DNA of 64,000 nt from Chloroflexota bacterium (lineage in GTDB: Bacteria; Chloroflexota; Anaerolineae; Aggregatilineales; Phototrophicaceae), in contig JACAES010000031.1 in NCBI GenBank assembly GCA_013388735.1, positions 1-64,000 on the forward strand, in the 5' to 3' direction. Each line of letters begins with the position of its first letter. Position 1 is the stretch's first letter. The notes beneath the pieces are model-generated. The model worked only from the letters and a program-made list of their open reading frames with translations, searched no databases and was not told where the DNA came from. The translations under genes and the position numbers were made by a program. This document shows, in pieces, positions 11,588 to 20,248 of this stretch.

Positions 11588-12433
11588 ATGTTGAAGTGGT
11601 TTAAACGCAACGGCAGCCAGCCGGAAATCGCCCGCGACGAACAGGGCAGGCGCGCCGTAATTGATGTGCGGGACATCACCAAAGTGTACCAGATGGGCGA
11701 GGTCGAAGTCCGGGCGCTGCGGGGCGTCAGCCTTCAGATTTACGAGGGCGAAGTGGTTTCGATTATGGGGCCGTCAGGTTCCGGCAAAAGCACACTGATG
11801 AACATCCTGGGCTGTCTCGATCAGCCCACGTCCGGCACCTATTATCTGGACGGCGTAGACGTAAGCGCCTTAAGCGAGAGTGACCTGGCGCGAATACGAA
11901 ATAAAAAAATCGGTTTTGTGTTCCAGAACTTTAACCTGCTTAAACGGACGACGGCGCTTCGCCAGGTGGAACTGCCCCTGATTTACAGCCGGACATCGGG
12001 ACGCTCAAAGAAGGCGCGCGCCGCGCTGGAGTCGGTTGGACTGGGGCAGCGCCTTCATCATCTGCCCAGTGAACTGTCCGGTGGCCAGCAGCAGCGTGTG
12101 GCAATCGCGCGGGCGCTGGTGACCGAACCGGCGATGATTCTGGCCGATGAACCGACTGGCAACCTGGACTCCCGGAGCGGCACGGAGGTCATGCAGATTT
12201 TCCAGCGGTTGAACCGGGAGCAGGGTATCACGACCGTGTTTGTCACCCATGACCCCTGGATTGCCCGGCACACGCAGCGTGTGATTATGCTGCGGGATGG
12301 GCGCATCATCGCCGACCGGCAGGTGGCCGAACCGCTGGTGGCCGGGGAGCAGGAGCGGCCTTCAGAAGCGGCGGAGATGGAGTCGTTGTTCCGGGACGCT
12401 TATTACGGCGGGGCGCAGGAAGAATACACCTGA
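11588..12433 (+). CDS. ABC transporter ATP-binding protein (MacB/LolD type)
   Basis: ATPase that would power the two FtsX-type permeases encoded next. Walker A GPSGSGKST lies at 61-69, and the signature LSGGQQQRVAIARAL, the Walker B ILADEPTGNLD and the switch histidine in FVTHD are all present. At 281 residues it is longer than the roughly 230 of LolD. The extra sequence is an N-terminal 25 residues and a charged C-terminal tail. The start is the ATG at 11588 with CGGAG upstream. A 117-base gap separates it from the first permease. Confidence 0.93.
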   Translation: MLKWFKRNGSQPEIARDEQGRRAVIDVRDITKVYQMGEVEVRALRGVSLQIYEGEVVSIMGPSGSGKSTLMNILGCLDQPTSGTYYLDGVDVSALSESDLARIRNKKIGFVFQNFNLLKRTTALRQVELPLIYSRTSGRSKKARAALESVGLGQRLHHLPSELSGGQQQRVAIARALVTEPAMILADEPTGNLDSRSGTEVMQIFQRLNREQGITTVFVTHDPWIARHTQRVIMLRDGRIIADRQVAEPLVAGEQERPSEAAEMESLFRDAYYGGAQEEYT

Positions 12434-12550
12434 GCGTTACACCGGGGAGCTTCGCGCTTGATGTGAGATGGCCGGGCTTGTTTTTCGAGCGGCGGTGTTA
12501 GCCTGGCTGCTGACGCCGGGGGTATCGGCGCGGCGGCTTGGAGGTAGATC

Positions 12551-13795
12551 GTGGATGTAGACGTACTAGAATCATTTCGCATCGCATTCGTCGGCCTGGC
12601 GACCAACCGTCTGCGCGCTGTGTTAACCACGCTGGGTATCATGATCGGGGTAGGGGCGGTGGTATCGCTGGTCAGCCTGGGGCGCGGTGTCGAAGCTTTC
12701 ATCGCCGGAGAATTTCAGGCCTTGGGGTCGAATATACTGTTCGTGTTTCCATCCGCGCCCACTACCGGGACGCGCACAACCATCGAACCACTGACGACGG
12801 TTGAAGGCGCGGCGCTGGAAGACCCATCGGTTGCGCCCAGCATCCGGCAGGTGGCGATGGAGTTCCAGGTATGGAGTACGGTGGTGTACGGCTCGAAACG
12901 CGCGACGCTGGCGGTCGGTGGTGTGACGCCGAATTTCCAGGAAGTGCGAAACTGGCGGCCACGCCCCGGCGGCGCGTTCATCAGTTTGGCCGATGTCGAA
13001 GGCGCGGCGCGGGTGGCAGTGCTGGGGACGACCATTGTTGACCGGCTGTTCGGTGACAAAAACTTCGACCCTGTAGGGCGGACGATTCGCATCAACGACC
13101 GCACCTTCACGGTAATTGGCGTCATGGAAGAACGTTCCGCCGGTTTTTTGGGCGATGAAAACGACGTGGTGTTCATTCCACTCAGCACCGCCCAGACGCG
13201 GCTGGGCCGCGCCCGGACCCGCGACGGCGGCTACCGGGTGGATGTGTTTTACGTCGAAGCTGTTTCGGAAACGCGGATGGATTCCGCCGCGCGCGAGATT
13301 GAAGCCTATCTGAGCGAGGCGCATGGCATCACCTTTCAGGGCGAACAGGATTTCAGCGTCATCAATCAAGCCGATCTGTTGGATACGCTGGGGCAGATCA
13401 CCGGCATCCTGACGGTCTTCCTGGGTTTGATCGCCGGGATTTCGCTGCTGGTGGGTGGCATCGGCATCATGAATATCATGCTGGTATCGGTGACAGAGCG
13501 CACGCAGGAGATTGGGCTGCGAAAAGCGGGCGGTGCGCGCGGGGGTGACATCCTGCTGCAATTCCTGATCGAGAGCGTGGTGCTGTCCATCCTGGGCGGC
13601 GCGATTGGCCTGGGCCTGGGCTGGGCGGCGGCGCAGATCGGCACGGCGCTGATTCCCGATCTTACGCTGTCGGTCAGCCTGGACGCGGTGCTGCTGGCGA
13701 CGGCGGTCAGCAGTTTTGTCGGGGTATTCTTCGGGCTGTACCCGGCCAGCCGCGCGGCGCGGATGCGCCCGATTGAGGCGCTGCGGTTTGAGTAG
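12551..13795 (+). CDS. ABC transporter permease, MacB/FtsX family (first copy)
   Basis: Membrane subunit of the exporter: 414 residues with an N-terminal helix (about 20-45, LTTLGIMIGVGAVVSLVSLG), a large extracytoplasmic MacB core (about 50-270) and three C-terminal helices of the FtsX domain. The coupling segment TERTQEIGLRKAGGAR is present. The family norm at its end is RKAVGA, here AGGA. A GTG start with GGAGGTAGATC upstream is preferred. It is paralogous to the following permease, and the pair may form a heterodimer around the single ATPase. Confidence 0.9.
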   Translation: MDVDVLESFRIAFVGLATNRLRAVLTTLGIMIGVGAVVSLVSLGRGVEAFIAGEFQALGSNILFVFPSAPTTGTRTTIEPLTTVEGAALEDPSVAPSIRQVAMEFQVWSTVVYGSKRATLAVGGVTPNFQEVRNWRPRPGGAFISLADVEGAARVAVLGTTIVDRLFGDKNFDPVGRTIRINDRTFTVIGVMEERSAGFLGDENDVVFIPLSTAQTRLGRARTRDGGYRVDVFYVEAVSETRMDSAAREIEAYLSEAHGITFQGEQDFSVINQADLLDTLGQITGILTVFLGLIAGISLLVGGIGIMNIMLVSVTERTQEIGLRKAGGARGGDILLQFLIESVVLSILGGAIGLGLGWAAAQIGTALIPDLTLSVSLDAVLLATAVSSFVGVFFGLYPASRAARMRPIEALRFE

Positions 13796-13827
13796 CGCGT
13801 TTTACAAGCAGGCGGGAGCATGGGCGG

Positions 13828-15048
13828 ATGTTTGAGAATTTCCGGGTGGCGATGATCGGCCTGCGCAGCAACAAACTACGCTCGGCGCTGACCATGCTGG
13901 GGATCACTATTGGCGTGGCGGCAGTCATCGTGCTGGTATCGCTGGGGCAGGCGGTTGAAAACTATGTCCGCGACCAATTCCTGGGCATCGGCACGAATCT
14001 GCTGATTGTTCTGGCTGCCCAGGACGACAGCGGCCAGACGCGCCGACTGACGCCGGACGAAGCGCGGGCGCTGGCCGACCCCTTTCGTGTGCCGGATGCG
14101 CTGTATGTGATGCCGCAGTACATCGTCAACCGGACGGCGACTTACGACGGGCGCGAGATCACGGCTCGCGTGCAGGGTGTGACGGCGGATTTTCTTACAG
14201 TCCGCAGCCGAGAGATTGTGGCGGGACGGTTTTTTACGCCGCTGGAAGTGGAAGGCCAGGCGCGGGTGGCCGTTCTGGGGGTGGAGATGGCCGAACGTCT
14301 GCTGCCCGGCGAGTACCCGATTGGGCAGAACATTCGCATCAACGGCGTGACGTTCCGGGTGGAAGGTTTGCTCAACCGCGTCGGCAGCCGAGGCGGTTTT
14401 GGCCCGAACGAAGATGATATAATCGTCGCCCCGATCACGACTGTGCAGGCGCGCCTGAGCGGCGAGCGCAGCCTGAGCGGCGAGCGCCCGCTGACCAATA
14501 TCGTCATCCAGGCCCGCAGCGCCGAGACGGTGGCCCTGACGGCGCAACAGGTGCGCGAGACGCTGCGCGAAGAACGTAATATCAGCTTTCGAGATGAAGA
14601 CAGTTTTGATGTCTTCACGCAGACCGAACTCCTGGACAGCCTGGGCGACATTACCGGCCTGCTGACGATTTTCCTGGGGATCATCGCCGGGATTTCGCTG
14701 CTGGTGGGCGGCATTGGCATCATGAATATCATGCTGGTGACGGTGACGGAGCGCACGCGCGAGATTGGGCTGCGGAAAGCAGTTGGGGCGCAAAAAGGCG
14801 ATATTCTACTCCAATTCCTGACCGAAGCAACCACGCTGGCCGTCATTGGCGGTATCATGGGGGTGCTGATCGCCGCCGGCGGCATGAGCGCACTGCGCCT
14901 GGCGCTGCCGGAACTGTCTGCTGTCGTGCAGTTTTCCAGCGTGCTGCTGGCAACGGCGATCTCGGTGGCTATCGGCGTGTTTTTTGGCATCTATCCGGCG
15001 AATCGTGCTGCATCCCTGAACCCGATTGACGCGCTGCGTTACGAATGA
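13828..15048 (+). CDS. ABC transporter permease, MacB/FtsX family (second copy)
   Basis: Second permease of the exporter, 406 residues, with the same layout: an N-terminal helix containing LTMLGITIGVAAVIVLVSLG, a MacB-type external core and a three-helix FtsX domain with GISLLVGGIGIMNIMLV and TERTREIGLRKAVGAQ. Inside the external core an 18-base tandem repeat (14455-14490) gives LSGERS followed by LSGERP, a recent small duplication. ATG start, with a GGCGGGAG region upstream. Confidence 0.9.
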   Translation: MFENFRVAMIGLRSNKLRSALTMLGITIGVAAVIVLVSLGQAVENYVRDQFLGIGTNLLIVLAAQDDSGQTRRLTPDEARALADPFRVPDALYVMPQYIVNRTATYDGREITARVQGVTADFLTVRSREIVAGRFFTPLEVEGQARVAVLGVEMAERLLPGEYPIGQNIRINGVTFRVEGLLNRVGSRGGFGPNEDDIIVAPITTVQARLSGERSLSGERPLTNIVIQARSAETVALTAQQVRETLREERNISFRDEDSFDVFTQTELLDSLGDITGLLTIFLGIIAGISLLVGGIGIMNIMLVTVTERTREIGLRKAVGAQKGDILLQFLTEATTLAVIGGIMGVLIAAGGMSALRLALPELSAVVQFSSVLLATAISVAIGVFFGIYPANRAASLNPIDALRYE

Positions 15049-15145
15049 GAGTTGTCAGCGGGCGGCAATAGTGCTACGATTGTATTAAAACATTCACAAA
15101 ATTCTTTAAAGTCAGAGTGTTCAAGATGTATTGAGGGGAAGTCCT

Positions 15146-15730
15146 ATGTCGGGAAGCGAGCCAGAGGACAACGGGCATCGTCCCGGAGACGCCAATTTGC
15201 AGGCCGCCCAGGATAGTATGCTGGATGGGCTGGGTCAGTTATCCGGCTATTTTGGTTTTAGCAAGGTGATGGGACAGCTTTATGGCGCGCTGCTGCTGAG
15301 CGCCGAGCCGCTCAGCCTGGACGATCTGATGGAACTGCTGGATATTTCTAAAGCCAGCGTGAGCATGAATCTGCACACGCTGGAACATTTGGGCATGGTG
15401 CGGCAGGTGTGGGTGCGCGGGCGCGGCGGTCGGCGCAAATATTACGAAGCCGAAACTGACTTCTGGCAGATCATCTCGAATATCCTGAGCGGGCGGGAAC
15501 TGCGTGATGTCGAGCGCGCGCTGCATGTGATGGACGATAACCTGGAACGGCTTTCCGGGGCGCTGCCGCAGATGGACGAGGAAGATCGCCGCCTGGCGGA
15601 ACTGTACATCGAACGTTTCCAGCAGATGCAGGGGTTGTTCCGGCTGGCGCAGCTCATCATCACGACTGTGCTGGCGCAGGCGCAGAATGTAGACCTCACC
15701 ACTTTGGCAAAACTCGGCTCAAACGATTAG
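15146..15730 (+). CDS. GbsR/MarR-like winged-helix transcriptional regulator
   Basis: The 194 residues carry a winged helix (about 25-105). A hydrophobic GYFGFSKVMGQLYGALLLS segment precedes the recognition helix DISKASVSMNLHTLEHLGMV and a basic wing with GRGGRRKYYEA. This pattern is typical of the GbsR branch of MarR-like regulators. A helical C-terminal half is probably for dimerisation. The ATG at 15146 is chosen over a TTG at 15131 because GAGGGG sits 7 bases before it. It lies downstream of the exporter with an AT-rich gap of about 100 bases that may hold its own promoter. It may control the exporter, by context only. Confidence 0.8.
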   Translation: MSGSEPEDNGHRPGDANLQAAQDSMLDGLGQLSGYFGFSKVMGQLYGALLLSAEPLSLDDLMELLDISKASVSMNLHTLEHLGMVRQVWVRGRGGRRKYYEAETDFWQIISNILSGRELRDVERALHVMDDNLERLSGALPQMDEEDRRLAELYIERFQQMQGLFRLAQLIITTVLAQAQNVDLTTLAKLGSND

Positions 15731-15733
15731 CCC

Positions 15734-15762
15734 TTGTGATGCACTTCTGAGTCTCCTATAAT
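15734..15762 (+). promoter_or_regulatory. tRNA-Leu promoter
   Basis: TTGTGA (15734-15739), a 17-base spacer and a perfect TATAAT (15757-15762). The hexamer ends 14 bases before the tRNA 5' end. Confidence 0.7.
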
Positions 15763-15776
15763 GTCAACGCCCGGTT

Positions 15777-15858
15777 GGGGGAGTGGCGGAATTGGCAGAC
15801 GCGCATGACTTAGGATCATGTGGTGTATACCGTGCGGGTTCAAGTCCCGCCTTCCCCA
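15777..15858 (+). tRNA. tRNA-Leu (anticodon TAG)
   Basis: A complete type II tRNA. The acceptor GGGGGAG pairs with CTTCCCC with one G-U pair. The D-arm has the leucine-type GGCGGAATTGGCAGACGC. The anticodon stem CATGA/TCATG encloses the loop CTTAGGA, giving anticodon TAG. There is a long variable arm and a T-arm GCGGG-TTCAAGT-CCCGC. The discriminator base is A. The CCA end is not encoded (TCA follows), so it must be added after transcription. Confidence 0.96.
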
Positions 15859-15972
15859 TCAAAATGCTGCGAAGATAGACTGCTGTCTATCTAACGAAAA
15901 ACTTATGCTTGCCACCCTATCCTGATGCTATAATAGAACGAGCTAGAGTTCACCTCTGCTAAGGGATGTGCC

Positions 15973-17454
15973 TTGAATATTCAAACTGAACGACTCGAAA
16001 ACCATACCGCCCGTTTTACCATCGAACTGGATAACGAACGCCTGGAGCAGGCCAAACAGACCGCCGCGCGCAAGCTGGCGCAGCGGGTCAATGTGCCCGG
16101 CTTTCGTAAAGGTAAAGCCCCTTACCGCATTCTGGTGAATTACGTGGGGGAGGGGGCGGTGCTGGAAGAAGCACTGGACATCCTGGGCAACGAGGTTTAT
16201 AAACAGGCGCTCGATCAGTCGGGCATCGCACCCTATGGGCCGGGCGAGATCGAGGATTTCCAGACCGAGCCGCAGCCGACTTTTAAGTTTATCGTGCCGC
16301 TTCAGTCTGAAGTAGACCTGAAGGATTATCGCTCGGTGCGGTTGGATTATACTGAGCCGGTGGTTGAAGATGAAGACGTTAACCGTTCGCTGAAGATGCT
16401 TCGGGAACAGCACGCCCTGGTGGAGGAAAGCCACAAACCGGTGGCGCTCGGCAACCGCGTGACGCTCGACATTCATGCAGTAGTACCGCCCACCTCATCG
16501 GCGGACGCAGATGCTGATGTGGCGGACGAAAAGCCTGAAACAAACGACCAGGCCGAAACAGAGACAGACGAACACGACCATGCTCACGATCACATGCCGG
16601 CGGGTGAGCCGTTCCTCCACGAGCATGACGCTGCCTATATTCTGAGCGAGGACTACGACGAACCCGCACCTGGTTTTCGAGATGCGCTGGTTGGCGCGAA
16701 CGTTGGTGAAAACCGCGAATTTGAGCTGACCCTGCCGGATGACGAGGATGATTATGGCGAAATAGCCGGGCAGAAGGTGAAGTTTCATGTGACGGTAAAA
16801 AAGATCGAAACCATCACGCTGCCGTCTTTGAACGATGATTTTGCCGCGCGGGTGACAGCCGAAGAAGAAAAACCGCTGACGCTGCTGGAATTGCGGATGC
16901 GGGTGCGCGAAAATCTGCAAAAGTACGCCGGTGAACAGGCCAAATCACAGTATGCTGAGGAGGCGCTGGACAAAATTGTTGAACAGGCTGTGGTCAGTTT
17001 TTCCGAAGCGGAACTGTATGATTTTACCGAGGATTATCTGGGGCGGCTGGACAACGATCTTCGGCGGCGCGGCCTGACGCTGGAAGATTATATGCGTATC
17101 ACGAGCAAGAGCCGCGAAGACCTGCACAATGATTATCGTGAAGTGGTCACGTCAAATCTGAAGCGGCTGCTGGTTTTGCGCCAGCTTATACAGGCGGAGG
17201 CCGTCACCGTCGGCGAGCAGGCTGTTGATGAGCAGATCGAGCGTATCCTGGAACAGTATGGCCCGCAGCGCGAGGGACTGAGTTCCATTTTTAAGGATGC
17301 AAGGATGCGGGACAGCGTTCGGAGCGAACTGCTGGAACAGGGTGTTTTTGATCGTATTGTGGCGATTGCCAAAGGCGAAGCGCCGGAGGCCGCGCCTGTG
17401 GAATCTGTAGTGGATGAGACAGCGGCAGAAACAACACAAGGAAAAGAGGAGTAG
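15973..17454 (+). CDS. tig: Trigger factor (ribosome-associated chaperone and prolyl isomerase)
   Basis: First chaperone to meet nascent chains at the ribosome exit. The 493 residues show the ribosome-binding domain with GFRKGK at 43-48, an FKBP-type isomerase domain and a helical C-terminal chaperone domain. The isomerase domain carries an insertion at about 172-210, rich in Asp, Glu and His, including EHDHAHDH. The start is a TTG at 15973 with AAGGGA upstream; the nearby ATG at 15966 is out of frame. It is followed directly by clpP, the common tig-clpP-clpX order. Confidence 0.95.
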   Translation: MNIQTERLENHTARFTIELDNERLEQAKQTAARKLAQRVNVPGFRKGKAPYRILVNYVGEGAVLEEALDILGNEVYKQALDQSGIAPYGPGEIEDFQTEPQPTFKFIVPLQSEVDLKDYRSVRLDYTEPVVEDEDVNRSLKMLREQHALVEESHKPVALGNRVTLDIHAVVPPTSSADADADVADEKPETNDQAETETDEHDHAHDHMPAGEPFLHEHDAAYILSEDYDEPAPGFRDALVGANVGENREFELTLPDDEDDYGEIAGQKVKFHVTVKKIETITLPSLNDDFAARVTAEEEKPLTLLELRMRVRENLQKYAGEQAKSQYAEEALDKIVEQAVVSFSEAELYDFTEDYLGRLDNDLRRRGLTLEDYMRITSKSREDLHNDYREVVTSNLKRLLVLRQLIQAEAVTVGEQAVDEQIERILEQYGPQREGLSSIFKDARMRDSVRSELLEQGVFDRIVAIAKGEAPEAAPVESVVDETAAETTQGKEE

Positions 17455-18063
17455 ATGGACTTCCACAACGTGATCCCGATGGTGATTGAACAAGGTAGTC
17501 GTGGAGAACGCGCCTACGATATTTATTCGCTCCTGCTCCGCGACCGAATCGTTTTGTTAGGTACGCCGATTAACGATCAGATTGCAAATCTGACCGTTGC
17601 GCAACTGCTGTATCTTCAGCGCGAGGACCCCGACCGCCAGATCAATATGTATATCAACTCGCCCGGCGGAGGCGTGTATGCCGGTCTGGCGATTTATGAC
17701 GCGATGCAGCAGATTTCCGCGCCGGTGAGTACGGTGGCGCTGGGATTGACGGCCAGTTTTGGCACGGTGCTGCTGGCCGCCGGGGAACACGGTATGCGCT
17801 ACGCGCTGCCCAACTCTACCATTCACATGCATCAGCCACTTGGCGGCGCGCAGGGGCAGGCCTCGGATATTGTCATCGCGGCCAACGAAATCATGCGCCT
17901 GAAGGAACGCCTGCTGGATATTTTCGTCAAACATACCAAGCAGGAGCGCGACGTTATCGAGCGCGATACCGACCGCGATATTTATCTGAGCGCGCAGCAG
18001 GCTGTCGAGTATGGTCTAATCGACTCGGTACTAAAATCCCCGAATGGAGATCAGAAGAAGTGA
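17455..18063 (+). CDS. clpP: ATP-dependent Clp protease proteolytic subunit
   Basis: Tetradecameric serine protease that degrades proteins fed by ClpX. The 202-residue length is normal. The catalytic triad is visible: S101 in TASFG, H126 in IHMHQPLGG and D175 in DTDRD. The oxyanion GGG lies at 71-73. It begins immediately after the trigger factor stop, and the clpX GTG overlaps its TGA stop, so translation is probably coupled. Confidence 0.97.
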   Translation: MDFHNVIPMVIEQGSRGERAYDIYSLLLRDRIVLLGTPINDQIANLTVAQLLYLQREDPDRQINMYINSPGGGVYAGLAIYDAMQQISAPVSTVALGLTASFGTVLLAAGEHGMRYALPNSTIHMHQPLGGAQGQASDIVIAANEIMRLKERLLDIFVKHTKQERDVIERDTDRDIYLSAQQAVEYGLIDSVLKSPNGDQKK

Positions 18064-19358
18064 GCTACCTTGCCGGGAGCCAACGGTGTTCGTTCTGTGG
18101 TCGCAGCGCGATGGAGGTGGAACACCTCATCGGTGGCCCGGATGGCGTCTATATCTGCAATTACTGTGTGGAACGCTGCCAGCTTAAACTGCTGGAACAC
18201 AGTATGGCAAATGCCTATCGTCTTCCGCAAGACCGTTTCGAGGTCGAGCGGCTGCTTTCGCCGCGCGAGATCATGGCGCACCTGGATGAGTATGTGGTCG
18301 GCCAGGAACATGCCAAACGGGTTCTGAGCGTTGCGGTCTACAATCACTATAAGCGCATTCAGGCCGGGACCGGCGAGGATGAGGTGGAACTTGAAAAGAG
18401 TAACATCCTCATCATCGGGCCGACAGGAAGCGGCAAAACGCTGCTGGCGCAAACCCTGGCGCGCGTTCTGGATGTGCCGTTCTGCATCGCCGACGCAACC
18501 TCGCTTACCGAAGCGGGGTACGTGGGTGAGGATGTCGAGAATATCCTGCTGCGCCTGATTCAGGCAGCGGACGGAGACATCGCCCGCGCGGAGAAGGGCA
18601 TCATCTATATTGACGAGATTGACAAAATTGCCCGCAAGTCGAATGATAACCCCTCGATCACCCGTGATGTATCCGGCGAAGGGGTGCAGCAGGCGCTTTT
18701 AAAAATCGTTGAAGGCACACTGGCGAACGTGCCGCCGCAGGGCGGTCGCAAGCACCCGCATCAGGAGTTCTTGCAGATAGACACGCGGGAAATCCTGTTC
18801 ATCTGCGGGGGCATGTTCGACGGTATTGAGGATTACATCCGCAAGCGTGTTGGCCTGAAAGGTCGGTTGGGCTTCCATACTGATGATGAACGCGCGCTCG
18901 ACCGTGATGAAGGCGCGCTCCTGCGCGAGGTTAGCCCAGAAGACCTGATGGCGTATGGCATGATCCCGGAATTCGTCGGGCGAATGCCGGTGCTGGTGAA
19001 CGTCGAACCGCTGAACCGGGAAGCCCTCATGCGTATCCTGGTTGAGCCGAAAAACGCACTCACCAAACAATACCAGCATCTGCTGGCGCTGGATGATGTC
19101 GAACTGGTTTTTGAAGAATCGGCGCTGGGCGCGGCGGCTGACCTGGCTTTGCAGCGCGGCACAGGGGCGCGCGGTCTGCGCTCAATCATTGAAAGCCGCC
19201 TGCTGGATGTGATGTTTGAAGTACCGGGGCGGGAAGACATCTGCAAGGTTATCATTGACGCTGACGTTATCAACAACAAAAGCCGTCCGCGTATTTATGG
19301 CGAAGGCAACACGGAACTCAAGTGGGCCGATAACGGCAAGCTGAACCCGGCGGCCTGA
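18060..19358 (+). CDS. clpX: ATP-dependent Clp protease ATP-binding subunit ClpX
   Basis: AAA+ unfoldase that recognises substrates and threads them into ClpP. The 432 residues have the N-terminal zinc-binding domain (C10, C13, C33, C36), Walker A GPTGSGKT at 120-127, the pore-loop region [14 protein letters not shown], a Walker [12 protein letters not shown], and the C-terminal sensor-2 GARGLRSI. The start is a GTG overlapping the clpP stop (GTGA), with GGAG 11 bases upstream inside clpP. Confidence 0.97.
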   Translation: MSYLAGSQRCSFCGRSAMEVEHLIGGPDGVYICNYCVERCQLKLLEHSMANAYRLPQDRFEVERLLSPREIMAHLDEYVVGQEHAKRVLSVAVYNHYKRIQAGTGEDEVELEKSNILIIGPTGSGKTLLAQTLARVLDVPFCIADATSLTEAGYVGEDVENILLRLIQAADGDIARAEKGIIYIDEIDKIARKSNDNPSITRDVSGEGVQQALLKIVEGTLANVPPQGGRKHPHQEFLQIDTREILFICGGMFDGIEDYIRKRVGLKGRLGFHTDDERALDRDEGALLREVSPEDLMAYGMIPEFVGRMPVLVNVEPLNREALMRILVEPKNALTKQYQHLLALDDVELVFEESALGAAADLALQRGTGARGLRSIIESRLLDVMFEVPGREDICKVIIDADVINNKSRPRIYGEGNTELKWADNGKLNPAA

Positions 19359-19384
19359 GCCGAACAAGCATAGGCAGAACTGCT

Positions 19385-19413
19385 GAGGCACGAACAAGTC
19401 GTGCCTCCGTTGG
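19385..19413 (+). terminator. Terminator after clpX
   Basis: A 9-base-pair stem (GAGGCACGA at 19385-19393 with TCGTGCCTC at 19399-19407) and a 5-base loop, followed by CGTTGGTTT. It lies 27 bases after the clpX stop and also before the stop of the convergent gene. Confidence 0.6.
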
Positions 19414-19454
19414 TTTAAAACAGGAACGAATGGGTGGGGTTTTAATCCCCGTCG

Positions 19455-20102
19455 TTACTCGGTTTCGAGAGCGGTAATTCGCAGTGGGGCGGTGGGGATG
19501 ATGACCTCTGCGCGGCCACCGACTTCGCGCTTGAATTGCAATACGTCGAGCTGTGAAGCGCCCTCCGTCAGCGGCCCCCAATTGCTGGGGATGACCCAGC
19601 GAGGACGCATCTTTTTGACAACTTCCGCCGCTTCGCTGACGGTGAGCGTGCCGGTGCCGTCAATTGGCAGGATAGCAATATCGGGGTGAATACGATCCAT
19701 CTCCGGGATGATCTGCGTATCCCCTGCGTAATAGATGTCAAAGTAGTTGATGGAAATAATAAATCCCAGACCGCCTTCGTTGAGAGGGTGCTGCCAGCTT
19801 TGCGGGGAATAAGCCGGGACGGCTTTAATGCTGGCCCGGTCAACGGCGAGGCTCTGCCAGGGACGCAGCACAGTGCAGCCAGAGACTTCGCGGGCGACGC
19901 GCTCGTTGCCGATGACCAGCGTTTCCGAGCCGCGCAGCTTGTCAATATCGGCCAGTGAACAGTGATCGTAGTGATCGTGACCGATGAGAATAACGTCTGC
20001 CAGGAACGTATGGCGGGCGATGCGCCAGGGATTGATATAGATCAGGGGCGGGCCCTGGATAAAGAAACCACCATGCCCCAACCATTGGATACGGTCTATC
20101 AT
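19455..20102 (-). CDS. Metallo-beta-lactamase-fold metal-dependent hydrolase
   Basis: The 215 residues match the small UlaG-like/UPF0173 branch of the metallo-beta-lactamase superfamily. The metal-binding HxHxDH is H42-D-H44-Y-D46-H47. An AGDTQ segment and a PIDGTGTLTVSEA segment provide the later ligand region. There is no signal peptide, so it is likely cytoplasmic. The substrate is unknown. It faces the clpX operon across a hairpin and is transcribed divergently from the AAA ATPase gene. Confidence 0.8.
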   Translation of the reverse strand: MIDRIQWLGHGGFFIQGPPLIYINPWRIARHTFLADVILIGHDHYDHCSLADIDKLRGSETLVIGNERVAREVSGCTVLRPWQSLAVDRASIKAVPAYSPQSWQHPLNEGGLGFIISINYFDIYYAGDTQIIPEMDRIHPDIAILPIDGTGTLTVSEAAEVVKKMRPRWVIPSNWGPLTEGASQLDVLQFKREVGGRAEVIIPTAPLRITALETE

Positions 20103-20184
20103 CGTGTAATTTGATTTCTGATGGTCTATCCTTCAGGAATACTGATTTGACTATACCTGAAAAAGTGTTTCAACTCAATCCTGC

Positions 20185-20214
20185 TTGTGCGTGTAAAGCA
20201 GCATCCTATATAAT
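20185..20214 (+). promoter_or_regulatory. Promoter of the AAA ATPase gene
   Basis: A perfect TATAAT (20209-20214) lies 18 bases after TTGTGC (20185-20190). The ATPase start follows 35 bases downstream, with TTTAAGGAAC as ribosome site. Confidence 0.6.
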
Positions 20215-20248
20215 GAACGTAATCAAGCGACTTTAAGGAACACCACTT

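Noticed and set aside
12468-12560. Small hydrophobic 30-codon frame in the gap between the ABC ATPase and the first permease
   Set aside because: No ribosome site, and it overlaps the permease start; the hydrophobic run is likely chance in GC-rich sequence.
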